Source: Amblyornis subalaris (Eukaryota > Chordata > Aves > Passeriformes > Ptilonorhynchidae). Taken from it: a stretch of DNA of 64,000 nucleotides. The notes below the pieces were generated by a model. It was not told the origin of the DNA and searched no databases. It saw nothing but the letters and a program-made list of their open reading frames with translations. Positions 24,820 to 38,903 of this stretch are shown in pieces; the first letter of the stretch is position 1; every line of letters starts with the position of its first letter. The stretch lies in NCBI GenBank assembly GCA_018881555.1, contig JACAXG010000104.1:2998654-3062653 (forward strand). Direction: 5' to 3'. Position numbers and translations under genes: made by a program.

Positions 24820-25845
24820 TGTCATCAGTTTTGCTTGAGCAAGATACTGTCAACAACATACCTAAAAATTTCTCTGCTAACTTTACATTGATCTCCATAA
24901 CATCAGTCATCAGTGAGTTCCAAAATTTAATTATGTGCTGTGTGAAAAACTGTTTTGGTTTAAACTACCTTCCTGAAAGTTTTCTGTGTGCCCCAGTTTC
25001 TCTTTTGTGAAGCAGTGGAAAAAAAAAAATCAACAGGAAATAAACACTCTCTTTTCACATCCCCAAGCCATTCATGACTATACAGACTGCCACTGTAGGT
25101 GATATTATGTCTCCTCCAATTGCTTGTTTTCGAGACAGAAAATTTCCTANACTAATTAGTTCCTATTTGTATGAAAGTAATGCCACACCTCTGACTGCCT
25201 TCACCGTTCCTCCATGTACACTAATTCTACTCTAACAAAGGGAACAAAACCGGACATGGTACTCCAGAAGTAGGCACAGCAGAGATTACTCATTGACATA
25301 AGGATTTTGTTGGTGGTGGTTTCCCTCTCAGTGGTTTGTAATGTTTTGTAATGTTTTGTTTGCCTTTTGGACCAACACTGAATGCCAACGGAGCTGCTGC
25401 TGTTTTCAGGGAACTACCCACAGCCAGTCAAGGTCTCTCANGGAGGGTAAGAACTTAGCTTACAGAATAGCATTTTCTTTTCTCATGTGTTTTGCTTGTA
25501 CAAACAATTAATTTCACCTTCTCTACTGATCAGTTACTTAGCACCACCAATTTATCCTCCAGTGGTTTGCATTCAGCACTGAATTTTACTATGTTGAATA
25601 AATATTTTCAGATATTTGCAGATTTTATCTTTCCATGCTTTCTTTCCATTTCATTTATGATTATGGTGAATAGCTGGAACCCCTGCAGAAATCCCTGCTT
25701 TTTCTCCACCAGTAACTCCCCCTCCACCCACTGAAAAGTGACCACCTAAAGCAACTCTCTCATTTTTCAATCAATTATTAATCCACAAGAGGGCTTCCAG
25801 TTTAACCCACAGGAGCTTAGTTTCTCTAAGAGCCTAAGAACATCT
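24820..25845 (-). mobile_element. Ancient CR1/L3-like LINE remnant
   Basis: Scattered blocks match, from memory, the old CR1/L3 group found across amniotes. Examples are 'ccaaaatttaattatgtgct' with 'gtgtgaaaaact', the 'gccattcatgactatacaga' block, 'aattattaatccacaagagg', and 'cacaggagcttagtttctct' with 'aagagcctaag'. On the plus strand these read as the complement of the reverse-transcriptase region, so the sense strand is minus. The copy is heavily decayed with many stops and indels, and no usable frame remains. The middle (about 25.32-25.48 kb) is not clearly part of it. Confidence 0.65.
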
Positions 25846-28400
25846 GCAGCAGAAGAAAAATCATGTNTAGACTATAAAGTAGGAATACAAGAAATGAAAA
25901 CACACAGAGGTTTCCCGGCCGTTTGNGCAGGCCCTACCACATCGCTTGCAGCAAACGGAACAGGCAGAGCATATGGATGGTTATGCCTATGCAGCTGAAT
26001 CCTCTGCCAAACATCCCATACTGCTTTCTAGCGATACCACATGGTCAGCATCAGGCAGCCAAGTCTGCACACTCTTTCCTGGATGGCCCCAACATCACGT
26101 GCCACAAAACGCTATAGGCTGTGTAAGCAATGAAGCTACAGCACCCGCGTCACCACTGCTCTCTGAAGGCCGTGCAAACGTAGACAGGGAGACTTACCTA
26201 AGCTGGGCTCCTGCAGAGAGGGAAGAGACCCATTGAAAGTGGTTTTCATAAATCTAGGTCCTCTCAGGTCCTACAAAAAACTTCCACATATACCCACTGC
26301 ACGAGAGCGATACTGATCCCCAGCCTTAAATAAAAGGGGAAAGAAAAGGGAAACAGGACAGTTGATATGAAAGATCCAAACAGAAAATGCATTTTTAACA
26401 TTTCAACCTCCTCTTGGCATGAATTCTTCCTTCATGAAGCAAAGGGATTTTNCCCTTTTATTTCCCTGAATGACTGAGTTCTCTTGGTAATCAGCCCAGT
26501 TAGGCTTTATTATGTAAAGCATCTGGGATTTGAAACTGGGATTCATAAGCAGAGATGGCAGTATTCTGGTTTTGGCAACACCTCACTCTTTCACAAGGAG
26601 AAAATTGTTCCTAAATTCACAATCTCAAGGAATAGAGAGAACTTAGCAAATACATGGAGGAAGAGGGGGGAGGGGAATCAAAGTTTTTTCTTCTTAAAAA
26701 CTTGACACTCAAACACTCATACAAAGCCAGAGTATGGGCAAGGTTCGTTTATACAGGAACACAGACTAAAGCAGCTTTCAGATGTGCAAAAGCAGTTAAC
26801 AGAATGATTCCATCAAAAATATGCCTTGTTTAATTAATACACTAATTTACCAAATCTCCATCAAGTCCTCAGTGTCTCCTCAACCCCAATAATATCTTCC
26901 TTTGNGAAAGTAAGTGCAGAAGTCCTAGCAGCTGCTCTCCACGTTCCCTCATCTGGGATGTGTGTTAGCCCCACACAGGGACCAGGCAGAGGTGACAGCC
27001 AGATCAAGTACTTTGCAGTAGGGGAAAAGCTTTCATTATTGCTCAGGCCCATGGCTGAGAAATAGTAAATGACAGACGAAATGCAACATACTCATCTCTA
27101 TTTGATTGCCTCTTCTCCAATTTAAGCCAATCTTGCTACAATCCAGCTCCCCAGACTTTCAGTCTTCTTCCCCAAATAGCTTGCTTTCTCCCCTAGCAAT
27201 TGCAATCTAGCCTCTCCTTAAATTAAACAAAACAAAACAAAAAACAAATATGTCAAGATCAATTCTTAAAGCTTAACTTAGCCACTAAGTTTCCATATTT
27301 CATTTCTTTCATAACCTGTATCTCAGTTTCATGCTAGAGCAGCATTCCTCATACTTCTGTGAAGTTTTGCAGTTAGGCTCTTCAGCCTGAATTAACTTAA
27401 AATGATTGACCAGATCACAGGTTTCAATACTTCCCAGCATAACAGGCCCTTCTTCTTTTTCCCCAGCCTCCCTTGCTTGGATGAAACGTCATTTGAATCT
27501 CTTCTACTGGTCTGCTGTCTTTCTAAACAGTACCAAGTTTCTTAGTAACTGCTTCATTCAGATTTCTTCTTTGTCCTTTTTTGCCACATGGGATTAAGTA
27601 ATCACTGCAGAGCCAACAGCCTTGAAAGAGTTTATTTAATTTAATACCTCCAATTGCCCCTGCTCCAGCTGAGGGGTGCTCCAGTCTTTTATTCTTCTTC
27701 AGTCTGAGGAGCTAAACTATCCAGATGTGCCCACAGCTGCACTCCTCTAAAAGCAGGCATGGCAATAAATGAATGAACACTGCCTTTTGCCAGAGCAGTG
27801 CCAAGTAAGACCCTTCCTTTCTAAGTTTACTGAGATATCTTTATAGATGAAGGAAGCACTTTCTGCAGGAAGTTAGGAAGACCAAGGACAGGAAGCATAA
27901 AGGTGAGCAGGAAATGAACTTGCTGGAAAAATAGGTAATATGGAAAGAAATTAAGCATCACTGTTATTTCCTTCATTGGGGCACTTCCAAATACATGTAT
28001 AGCTAAAGGAAAGGCGTCATGAGGGAAACTAGTGCAACCCCTAAAGAAATGAAACCACAGTACTTCAAATGTAGAAAAAAAAAATAGTGGATGTCAGGGA
28101 ACTCTGGTTTTAGAAGATCAGATACTGGTACCACGATAATTAAATAGATGGTAGAGCATAGATGTGGAGATGTCACAGTCATACTCTTCCAGACTTAGTT
28201 ATGTATGTAAGTGCTGAAATTAAATGGAGCCAGAAAACACACATCTTTTGTCTTCTGTTGTCAGGGTGATTTTCTTTTCAAAGGAAATGCTGCATGAGTG
28301 GTCATAAAATTAATTTCTTCCCTCCAAAAGAGTCTGTCCAACATTTTTTAGACCTCAAAGCATTGAGGTCTCCTAAAAAGTATTAGGCTTTAAATCAAAT

Positions 28401-28402
<2 letters not shown>
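25846..28402. other. Spacer, no gene recognised
   Basis: No splice-supported exon or interspersed repeat was recognised. An (AAAAC)-rich simple stretch lies near 27228-27248. Confidence 0.45.

Positions 28403-28430
<28 letters not shown>
28403..28430 (+). repeat. (TG)14 microsatellite
   Basis: This is an uninterrupted dinucleotide repeat of 28 bp and a likely length polymorphism. Confidence 0.97.
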
Positions 28431-28431
<1 letters not shown>

Positions 28432-28803
28432 TCAGATTTGGAGTATTAAAAGTCTAAATTTTATTACATGCCCTACTTTGTAAAAATCCCTATTTCAAAA
28501 GAACGAGCTGTACACATAAAAGTTCAGCAGGTCTACCGTAAGTCAGGACTGATTTAAAACACTCAGGAAATTTCTCTGTAACAAAAAGTGATATTTAACT
28601 GCCACATACAATTGTTAATTTTACATACAATCAACAATATAAAAAGTATTCAGAATAAAAAAATAGAATATTTCCAGGACCATTCAACTTGATTACACAG
28701 AATAAAACTGAAGTGCTTACCCCTGAGGAACAGGCTGACAAATTTTATCACAGATAAAGAACATGGTAGAAGGATGTCAACTTTAATTTGGAACTTTTTT
28801 AAA

Positions 28804-28935
28804 ATCACAGAACCATTAGGTTGGAAAAGACCTTTAAGATCATTGAGTCTGACCATTAATGCAGCACTGCCAAGTCCACTGCTAAACTGTGTCCCTAAGT
28901 GCCCCATCTACACAGATTTTAAATACCTCCAGGGA
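28804..28935 (-). mobile_element. CR1 LINE 3' end, truncated
   Basis: Read on the plus strand it begins 'atcacagaaccattaggttg', then 'gaaaagacctttaagatcat' with 'tgagtctgacc', and continues through 'gcagcactgccaagtccact'. This is the reverse complement of a CR1 tail. Only the last 130 bp or so of the element is present. The 85-codon minus-strand frame overlapping it is repeat sequence. Confidence 0.92.
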
Positions 28936-31900
28936 TAGAACGAGATGTATCTTGAAATTTGACTGCCCATTTCCACTTGTACATCATAAAAAGTAGCATT
29001 CAGTGGAGCTTTAGGGTGACACAAAGCTTTTCCCTTTTAAGGAAGTAGTGCAATGCTCAGGGAATGCACCGAGGACATGGGAAGATTCAGTTTGTGGCTG
29101 GTCTGGCTGAGCTGCCCACCTCTGGCAGATGTGCTGCCCCGAGGCTGCTCACCATTCCATCCTGGGTGCTGGCCTCCCTCCTGGAACGCACCTCAAGCAC
29201 TCTTAAAGGACTTGCCTTTCTCTTGGTGCAAAACAGGAAAATTTAAGAAGTCTCAAAAAACATCTAGAAGTAGGAAAATAATTTCCAACAACCACAAGGG
29301 TATTTCACCTGCAGCCAAAGAGGCCAAGCCCCAAACAGATCTCAGTCTTGCTGCAGAACACTCACACTCGTCACAGGTCCTCCAATGGTGCAGTTGTGTC
29401 TTTCACAACAGAGCTTGAGAACTTCTCTCTGTATGTTTCCTTATCAGACCTACTGCCCTATGCAAACAATCCTCAGTAAAGAAAGTAGCATTATTTTCTT
29501 GTTTGTGTTGATGGATTCTTAATACAGCAGATATCATCAAAAGTGGCAGGACATTCCAGGAAGAGAAAAAAAATGCCTCTAAAAATGTTTTGCAAACAAC
29601 TTTTTCATTTCTTGACAAGTAAAAATCACTATATCCGATTTACAATGATTTGTCATGTTGCTGGTTTTAATTTTTTTTTAATCAGGATATGAAATAGTGA
29701 ATACTTTCAGATCCTCTTTATTTTCCATGTAATATTCTTCATGGAATATGGTACTTCTCAAACAAGCCAAAGTAAATTGATCTTTCCTGGGAGATGGTCT
29801 GCACAAAACCTCAGTAGATGAGGGAAAATGACTCCTNTTCAGTTTATAGTTACTCTGCTTCATTATGGTAGAACTGTCAGATAGAAAAATGTCATCTAGA
29901 TTTCTTTATATTGTAAGCCATATCCAAACCACCATTTCATGCTTTCTTGAAACAGAAAGATTGAATTTTTGCTTCAATAGGATTATTGAAGTATTACTGT
30001 TAGTTTTCTTGAAGGAGCACAGTCCTAAACTGTTACTGCTTTGGAAGGAAAAATATAAGCAAGCATGTATACATTTCCTTGTTACTTTGATTANATACTG
30101 CTGTTGCTTTTTCTTATTTTCTCTTTTTCACTCTTAAGAGTTATTGCCAGTGCATAACAAGGATTCTCTTGTCAGTGAGAAACTTAATGCAATGCTTAGG
30201 TTTTTTTCAGTTATTTAAAATACAGTAAAATGAAGTGCTTTTTGATAAACTATCTATTGCATGTAAGAGGTTGCATGGGCTTCCATTTCAAATAATTTCA
30301 GCTTTATTATGTCTAGATACTTTAAAAAAATATCACAACCATAAATCCACANAGATTTACACAGAGAGACAGGCTCACAGAGAGACTCATCCCTAGAGTC
30401 CAGTACACCATTTTCTATTCCAATTCAGGAGACACATTTGTTTCTAAATCTATCCAGTCAGGTCAGCTGCACAGAGTTATTGGTAATTAATTTCCAGGAT
30501 GCACCAAATAGTGCATCAAAATATCTTTGACACTGCTATTTTCAACAATTGCTTGTACTTATGCTGTTCTCACACTATCTGTTTTCATTGAGTCACGTCA
30601 CGTTTTATGAGATCTAAAAGTTTGAAGTGAGATTCCACAAAATTTCAGGTTTTGTATTCTTGTCATTTCTCAAGTGCTTCAAGTTTGTTTATACCAAGTT
30701 TTGGTCTCAGAGTTCTCTTTACAAGATAAGGCTGAAAGTTACTCCTTCAGCTGTCAGCTCCCTCCCAGAGCCTCAAAACGTCAGTGCCCTCCTGTCCTAC
30801 GCTTCTGCCACTTACCCACCTGTGTTTGCTCATCAGCTGCAACTACACCACCAAGGCTGAACTGTATCACAGAGCTCCGTCAAAAGATTTAATCTGACAA
30901 AAACTTCCAGGAAAGCAAAGGAAAAATATGTTCATATGTCAGACAAAACCCACAGCATCTCACAGTATTTCACTGTACATGCTCATATATTTGTCATTGC
31001 ATACAATGTTTCTGCATGAGGATTGTCAGGATGCAGGTGCCTGGAANGGACTTCAAGGAAAGAAAGCATTATGGTACCATATGTCCCTTTCCAAGACAAC
31101 AGATGAATGATGGACCAGTCCCCAGTCATGTTCCTGAATACTTCATGGCAATGTCTGGATCTCTGCAGAACACTTAGATCCTCTTCACCATTCCTACTTG
31201 TGTCGTCAAGAGGAAGAACATTTTCAGGGTCGAATGTCACTGCATCAGCAGAGCACAAACAAGCAGCAGGGACAAGGCAAAGGTTAGCATTATGAAATGT
31301 AATTTAAAAGCAGAATTCCAAAGGGAAGCATATAGAAGAGGCTTAAGCATACCAGATACTGTGGAAGGCCCAACTTGAAACTTTACTATACCAGACCCAC
31401 AAACATGAAAGGAAGAGTCTCTTCGGCCCCTAGAGACTGATCTGCGTTAGGATCCCACTAAGACCCATTTACTTCCTTCAAGATCTTGAGAAACCTTTTA
31501 GAGAAAAATAAGACAGGCATTAAGGAAATAGTTACTTTTGCATCTGTAGTTATTAGCATGGTTGGATCTGTCATTGCTAGGATCCCCTGCTACAAAAGCA
31601 AAAACCATTAAGTAACTTTGGCTGGAAGGCTCTATTGAGTAAAACCAAAGAAATGCACAACAATAAACAACCTAACAAATAATATTTGAAATTATGTCAT
31701 CAAATAAAGAAATCAGAGATTCTCTAAGTATCCAAAAGCTTTCCATAGCACAAAGTTACATGTAAAAAGTGTTATCCTACTTCATCCTTCTAAATATCAG
31801 ATTTCTTTTCACTGTCACGTGTGTACAAATGGGATGTCTTGTAGAGTAATTACCAGTGGTGCAGTGGGTTGCAANCAAAGAGCTCTCAAAAAGCAGAAGT

Positions 31901-33248
31901 ATTTCTAGATGGTTTAACTTTTATTGCTGTCATGGAATGAGGCAGCGTGCTGTTCAAGAAACTAAACCGTCTGCTTTACAATAGAAAAAATATTTTTGTT
32001 GCCAAGGTTTTCGAATGTGTAAAGGCAACAAGAAGGGGTATAATGGGATTTGGAAGACGAAATGTGAATAACTGCAACATACAAATAATTCTTTCACCCT
32101 TCTTCTGTCCCCTTTCTTCTCCCCTGATATTTGCAAGGGAGTATTTAAAACTAAAGACTAGCTTCTCATGTAAAAGACAGTATCTGCCTGCTCTCCCCAC
32201 CTCCTCAATCCCCCCCTAGGCTCAGTTTGTACACACAGAACACATGGACCATTCTAATGCAATATTAATAACTTAGATCACCCAAAGCAAATAGNAATAA
32301 GAGAAATTCCATGAAAACTTCACTTCAAGTCCTTTCTAGAGATAATTGTTTAAAAAGATATATGTCCTTAATGACAGGCAATATTATCTGTGGGGGAAAC
32401 ACAGTAAGGTCTCAAATTCAAAGGTTGTTTAATACTCATGAATAAGACCCCAAATGCAAAGGGTCTAGTGACTAAACTCATACATAATTTCATGTGAACA
32501 GCTGCCTCCTCTTAGAAAAGAAAAGGAGTTTATGAAACATTTTAAAGCCTATTTTAGAAAGCAATCTCACCATGGAGTCACTGCCAGATGTCTATATTTG
32601 ACAAGCTACAGACAATGTTTTGTCAACATGTGTTGTAGTTTTATATACAGCCTAGTCTTCTCAGTACTATATGTTATTTTCCCAATATATATGAGAAACC
32701 CTTTTACAAACAGAAAGACAGTCACAAAGATGATTTCTGCTTCAGGTACTTGTGACCCAGGTACACACACAAAGCTATGCTAAACATACTTGCTGAAAAA
32801 CAATCCAACTCTTACTCAGTACTTGCTTAACAGAGTTTCTTAAAGTACAAGTTTTAAATTAATTCTTTCTGATATAATTACACAACTACACTGTTCCATA
32901 GATTTATTTTTGGCTCAAGCAGTTGAAGCTAATAATAAGCATCACTAAAATCCTCTAACACAATATATAAAATCATCCTCCTCTCAGTCAGAGAAAAATA
33001 CTCATCTGTGAGAACATATACATGTATCCCATATTGAATTACTTATACAAACTACAAATAAAACCAATGTCCTGCCAAAATTCTATTATATGGCATATGT
33101 ACTAGCATCTCCTTTCAGCAGTTCTCTGATCTCCAACTCCAAAAAACCAGTTAAGACTGCAACAATATACTAACAATAGCACTGAGCTTTAAAAGGCAAG
33201 ACTTTAAAAATAAGTGTTCCGAAAACAAGATGCTATAAGGAAATATTT
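28936..33248. other. Spacer, no gene recognised
   Basis: AT-rich. A 121-codon plus-strand frame at 29053-29418 and a 91-codon minus-strand frame at 30983-31258 were examined. Neither shows a known domain together with two splice sites. Confidence 0.4.
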
Positions 33249-33275
33249 ACACACACACACACACAAATACACACA
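33249..33275 (+). repeat. (AC)n microsatellite, interrupted
   Basis: A run of AC dinucleotides to 33265, a short 'aat' interruption, then more AC to 33275. Confidence 0.9.
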
Positions 33276-36200
33276 GAGCCCATGTTTAGACTTGTAAATA
33301 CCAACCTTTTTTGTAGCTTTATCCAAAATCCAAAGCATGTCGCACATCTCCTTTAATCACGTATTTTATGTGAGAACAGCATAAATGGCACAGCATTTGA
33401 GAAACTAATGTATCAAAAGGTCCAAGTGTGCATTTTAAACTCTCCTCAAATGCAGTACAATGGACAGGCTTAGTGCAGGGCATTTAGCTTTTGCAGTGAA
33501 CTTGTTACCAAGGAAACCAGCAGCTGCAGGTGTTTTCCCAAACACCAGGGAATGAAAATTCAGCAGTGAGATTACTTGTCTATTGAGTATTTTACTTACA
33601 CTTTTTTTTGGTACCAATAACAAACTATTTCTCAAACTCTGTTAGAAGACTAGACTGCATTAAAAAATAATTTTAAAAATCTTCCCCTAACACATGAACT
33701 TACTGAACAGTAAACATCACCTTTNAATGTTTTCTTCGTAATTCTTCTCCAGTCTCCTTTCCAAAAGTGATCTACCTCCCTTGCTTTGTCTCCTTCAATA
33801 AAAGTGTGCAAAACGCACCCTGTGCAATGGGTTTTCATCCTAAAAAGTGCTCCAACAACCTGGCAAGGCTCCAGGTTCCAAGAAACAATGCTGACTTGGA
33901 AGAGGCTACAGGAATGCCTATTCTGATCACACAGCACAGCTTTGCAAAGCTGTATCATGCTACAGAGATATCACCATGACTGGTATGATTCATGCTGCTT
34001 AGGATGAGAATATAAATACAAATACTTAATAAAACCATAATGGAGATGCAAGGTAGAAAATCCACTTTCAATGCAGTTCTTCCATGGGACATTAAACCAA
34101 TAACTCAGTTACACACACAATGCTTACTTCTCAGTTATGCTACAGATGCTCAGGCCAATCTATATAAATTAAAATATGAGCACTGCATTTCTTTATTTTT
34201 TTTTAATTAGCCCCTTTTCTCTGAATAAGATACTGGAATATTTACCAAATCTTCTGAGNTCCTAAAGCATTTTTCTACTTGTCCTCTTTCAGTGTTACTG
34301 ATTCAACAGCAACATCTACTGGGCAGAGAAGGGCAAGATTCAATTTCTTAAAAGATGTTGAAGGGCCAGGCACAGTAGCATATAATATTTACAGTATCTA
34401 CCTCTGGACACTTTGGCATCACAGTCATTGTGAAACCAGAAAGGAACAAAACTTTTAAATATGCATTTGCTCTCTATTCACCTCTCCAAAAGGAAAACAA
34501 ACCCAACAGAAAGATGGACAGAAGAACAGCAGTGATTTCTGGTTGCCCTTTGGAGATAACATATTACATATAAACATAATCTGTTACAGCAAGGAATATT
34601 AGATACACTGGGCTAACAGAACCATTTGACAAGAATTCTGCCAGTAAAAGTATTCAAATATTCTTCAAGTTCATGCAATGCAGAGTTTTATTATGAACAT
34701 TTTTGCTCTTTTAAATCTATTTTTCCTCTTTGTTAAACAATTTCACAAATTTACAAAATAAAGAATAAAACAAGCCCCACCAAACCAATACCAACCAAAC
34801 TGCAATGACTAAAACCCAACCAGATCAGACCAAGTGTAAGTTCTTCAAAACTTCACAAAGAACAAAATGAACACATGTGAACCTAACAAATGCTCAGAAC
34901 AAGGATTCCAAAGAACTTTGGCCTAATAACACCCTGTATTTGCCTTTCATAATAGAACCTACAGAGTCTAAATTCCCTAACTAGAACACAACAATGGGGG
35001 CCTTGTGAGAGGAGCACACGACAATCCATATTTCTGACATGCTCATCTGAGCAATTCAAAGAAAATGACAGAGGGGCAAGCTCAGCTTCACCCCTGTTTG
35101 TGCCCTTCTGCAGGGATGGGTGTTTCACCTGTCTGCTGAAAGGCACACACCATGATCAGGGTTCACAATCCAGCCCTTGCCTGCATTTTGACATCTACAC
35201 AATTCCTTACTTTAAAATGCAATCAGATGAGAACAGGATCTCTACTCCAAGCGCACCACAGATCAAGTGGTTTTTTATTAGAAGTATAAATGCTACTGGA
35301 AACTGAACAAAACTCAAGACTTTCATTTTACAAGTTGGGGCCTCAGTCAGCAGCAAGTTTCCCCTTGCTACTACCCACTCTGGTCTTGTGACGCTTCATT
35401 CCTTCACCCAGAAAGAGTCCAGCAGCCAGACTGAATATCCACCCAGACTTCCAGGCTGAGGAGGAAACTGGAGAGCATTCATTTTCTGGGTGAGTGCTCC
35501 ACTCGCTTTGCTATGGCATATGTTGGGAACCCCAATGCCTTTGTACCCATTCTGCATGAAACTGATTATCCTGCCACTTGAGAAGCCAAACAAGGTGTGT
35601 GTAGGGCCCATGTAGCAGCTCAAGAGCGCTACACACACCAAGCTGCAGACAGCCTTCTCAAGAACAACAGCAGCTCTGGGCTAAGGCAAGAGGACCCATG
35701 ATGAGGTAGCTTGATCCTCATCAGAAAAACTACTGAAGGAATTACATCCTCTCGGACTTAAAACATCTAAATGCTACCAAAGTGCCCTGAACATTGGCAG
35801 TGTTGTCTCTCACAAGCTGCTGGGAGCCACTTCCTTTGCAGTGCACTGAACAAAACAGGTCCAGCAGCCCTGCTGGAGTCCCACCAGTTGGTAAAACAGG
35901 AAAACAACCCAGCTGCTCCGTTTGGGACTGGTCCTGGCTGCACACACAGATGTCATTTTGATACCTACCTTCTGTAATCTCATTGATAGCCTTCCTAGGT
36001 AAACATGTTTTGGTACAGTAAAAATGGCAGGCACCGGCCCTTTTCTGTGCAATGAAGTATTCCCAGGTACACAATACACCACATCACACCATTGCTCTGC
36101 ACTGAAACTACAGAGGCACAGTACAGCACACAAACAGCAAGTTTCAATGCATAGTATGGTTCTAGAACATACACTCTATGTTCTAAAATGAGGTGTTTCT

Positions 36201-38205
36201 CAAAAGAATCAGTAGTAGGGAGAGGAAAAAGTACAATAGTGAACGTATAATGTGGCATTTTTTCCCCCTACTCCTCTGACTGCAAGCCCTGTCTATGTGG
36301 GAAAAAGAAACTGCTAGTACCTCTCCTGGAAAAAATCTCTCCACAACACAAAGAATGCTAGTGAAGAGGACTTCAGGCAGCATTAAGAGAGCTGACTGTG
36401 CTTCTAGGCCCATGAGCCTTGTTTCAGTTGGGTTTTTTGGCAATTCCTGACAGCATTAGAGGTCCCCAACAGTTTCTCTGTACATACCTGGCCTCATGCA
36501 TGTATCCACACACCTCACTGTAAACAGAAGCTGCTCACAAGACTGCCTGGTGTGCAAGGACCCGCTCCCTACCTCAAAGAAACCTCAGCAGAAGCACCAC
36601 TAATGTGGTTTCCCGAAACCTTCAGCTTTTGGACGTGTTTCCTTCACAGCAGTTAATCCCANGTGGCTTATTTTCCACTGAATCCATTATTTTCAGTGTA
36701 GCTGTTTTTCCCCAAGATGATTCTTGGATAGAAGTGACACATGTCGCAGGGATACCACAAAGCCTTCCCCTCCTTCCTCCACATACTTAGTAAGAATTAC
36801 ATTTTCCTAGGTAAGTCTTTGCAGAACAGGTTGCACAAATTTGACAGCAGAAAATTTTAACTGACAGACTCCAGATACAACATCAAATTTACTTCCCTCN
36901 TGTCTATACAGAGTTGTTTAGCAGTGGTCACTGGAAAATATATTAGTCTGTTCAATAATTAGTTTAGATGACATTTTAAGACTACAATAATCTAATTATG
37001 TGCAACAAATAATTTCAAAGAATCACAATTTTTCTAATGTCCCNTATGATCAACAAATAGGCTTAAGCAGGTATGATAAGCTAAGCTGAGAAAATAAAAC
37101 TTCTCACTAAACAACTTCCAGCTATAGGAAAAGGCCAAACTAGAGCTGAAAAGAAATCTCAATATTTTATTTCATTCTCAACTCCTTCTGTTACCAAAGT
37201 TCCCTCCTCCTATGTAATGACAGTTTGACTTCCTAAACACTGAAAGAGAGTGCATTGATTAACCCCAGAAAATCTGTGCATTTGCATGAAACAACCCTGA
37301 GTAATTCCTCAGCGCCAGAGGCAACAACTGAACCCAACATCTAATCTGGGTATGGGCTCGAACTCAGGCAAAGCAATTCATTTCCATGACAAACAGTCCA
37401 GCTGGAAGCCAGGGAGTCTGTGTAACCCCACCACATTTTACCCCACAGATATGTAGATGATGCTGAAATGATATTAAAGCAGCATGTGAGACCTTGTCGC
37501 TCAGATGGTTTCTATTGCACCATCCAAGACCTAACGTTTACATTCACAACTTCTCCATCTTCANGGCCTGAGGAGCAAGTGCCAAGTTCAGCAAGCAGCC
37601 TGCCCTTACAGAAGAATAAGCCAGTTTCTAATATAGAGTTTAGGTTTTTTCTGTTTAGTTATTATAATCAAGCAGATTTACAAAGATATCCACTGCCTAC
37701 AGATGCAGGAAAATGGGATTTGCAGAATGCCTAAGCAGGTTAGACATGTAACCCCTCTTGAATTTCAATTAGTCTGCTGCTTAGGCACTCTTCCAATTTC
37801 TTTGGAGCCACCTGAGGCACCAAAAGCACAAAGGTACTCATGTCAGGGACTAAACAGAACTGACAAAGCTTTCCTTCTTTTAGTTTCAGCAAGTATCTAT
37901 GGCTTCATCCTGTGCTGAGAATATCTGAAAAGCAAAGCATGATTGAAATAAAAAGAGAAAGATTCATTACATTCAGATGCATCACAAAAGCTATGAATTT
38001 TCATAATAAACTAGATGTTACTGCTTTCCCTTCTGATTAAATGGCTATAGATTTCAAATAGATTATAAACCAAAGGACACCTATAACTACATAATACTAA
38101 AATATATAAAGCCAAGAAAGTTGTATTAACTTTCACTAGTTTAATGTTGCTAGAGAATTATTTCATACCCTCCCTCTGTCACATAAAAATGCCACTATTT
38201 GAGGA
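33276..38205. other. Spacer, no gene recognised
   Basis: No recognisable interspersed repeat or splice-supported exon. A small inverted repeat lies at 36163-36185 (TAGAACATA, five-base loop, TATGTTCTA). The 110-codon and 107-codon minus-strand frames near 35.7-36.1 kb have no domain features. Confidence 0.4.
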
Positions 38206-38241
38206 AATTCCAAATTTCAGTTTGCATTCATCACGTCTTAC

Positions 38242-38372
38242 CACGAAAGTGTTTCGAGCACCATGCAGAACAAAGCAGGTATAGCTTTCCCCTGACTTAA
38301 TTTTGAAAAGTCCTTTCAACTTTGTACAGATGATTGGCGTTTGCCTCTCCCTTGGCAAGAAGCTCTCCAAGC
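38242..38372 (-). other. Weak candidate exon, minus strand
   Basis: The minus-strand frame contains 'GESYTCFVLHGARNTFV' and runs straight into a donor-like GTG|GTAAGA. Upstream a pyrimidine-rich tract ending in 'tgcttggag' could be an acceptor. The residues between look protein-like, but I do not recognise them. It lies downstream of the stop-containing exon at 44.7 kb on the same strand, so it would belong to another gene for which no other exon was found. A chance frame is quite possible. Confidence 0.2.
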
Positions 38373-38859
38373 ACAGAGAGAGGAAGGCAATCAGGCTGAC
38401 AGAGCTCCAGCTATACCTCCCAAGTTCATGCAATCTCCAGCTAACGAGGAACTCCAGGAAAACTCTTTCTGAAAAGCAAATCACTCTCTAGGAAATGGGA
38501 GAATAGAAAGGGAAAAACAGCAAATGCTGTGTCTGGGCTGCTCATTATAACAGAAAACAGGAGAAAAAATAGAAGTAAGTGTAACAATGCAGGAAAGATA
38601 TTTCCAATACACCTAATAAACCATTAAAAGTTGTGATGTATAAGCCACTGCAGCACATGGTGCTTGCAACATCTCTCTGAAATATTTCTCAACAGAGTTC
38701 AAAGAACTTTGAAGAAAAAATTAAACATGCTTTCATGCCTTTAATAAAGGCTAAGAGCAATTTCGGGTAGGACCATTTCCTGCAAATGTTCTTTTCAGCA
38801 AGCAGCAGCTGAACTGAAAAGTCATCAAGTGTGGCATTTAATTACAGATATAGATCGAT

Positions 38860-38903
38860 ATATACATACATACATATATGCACACATACATACACACACA
38901 CAC
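38860..38903 (+). repeat. TA/CA-rich simple repeat
   Basis: Alternating TATACATACATA and CACACA tracts form a compound simple repeat. Confidence 0.85.

Noticed and set aside
29053..29418. 121-codon plus-strand frame
   Set aside because: No recognisable domain, and a second frame is open over the same bases.
30983..31258. 91-codon minus-strand frame preceded by an acceptor-like 'ctgctgatgcag'
   Set aside because: It reads protein-like in part, but has no donor, no family match and no neighbouring exon.
37455..37734. Plus-strand frame after an acceptor-like 'ccccacag', containing Tyr-Val-Asp-Asp
   Set aside because: The four residues resemble a reverse-transcriptase motif, but none of the surrounding reverse-transcriptase sequence is present, so this is coincidence.
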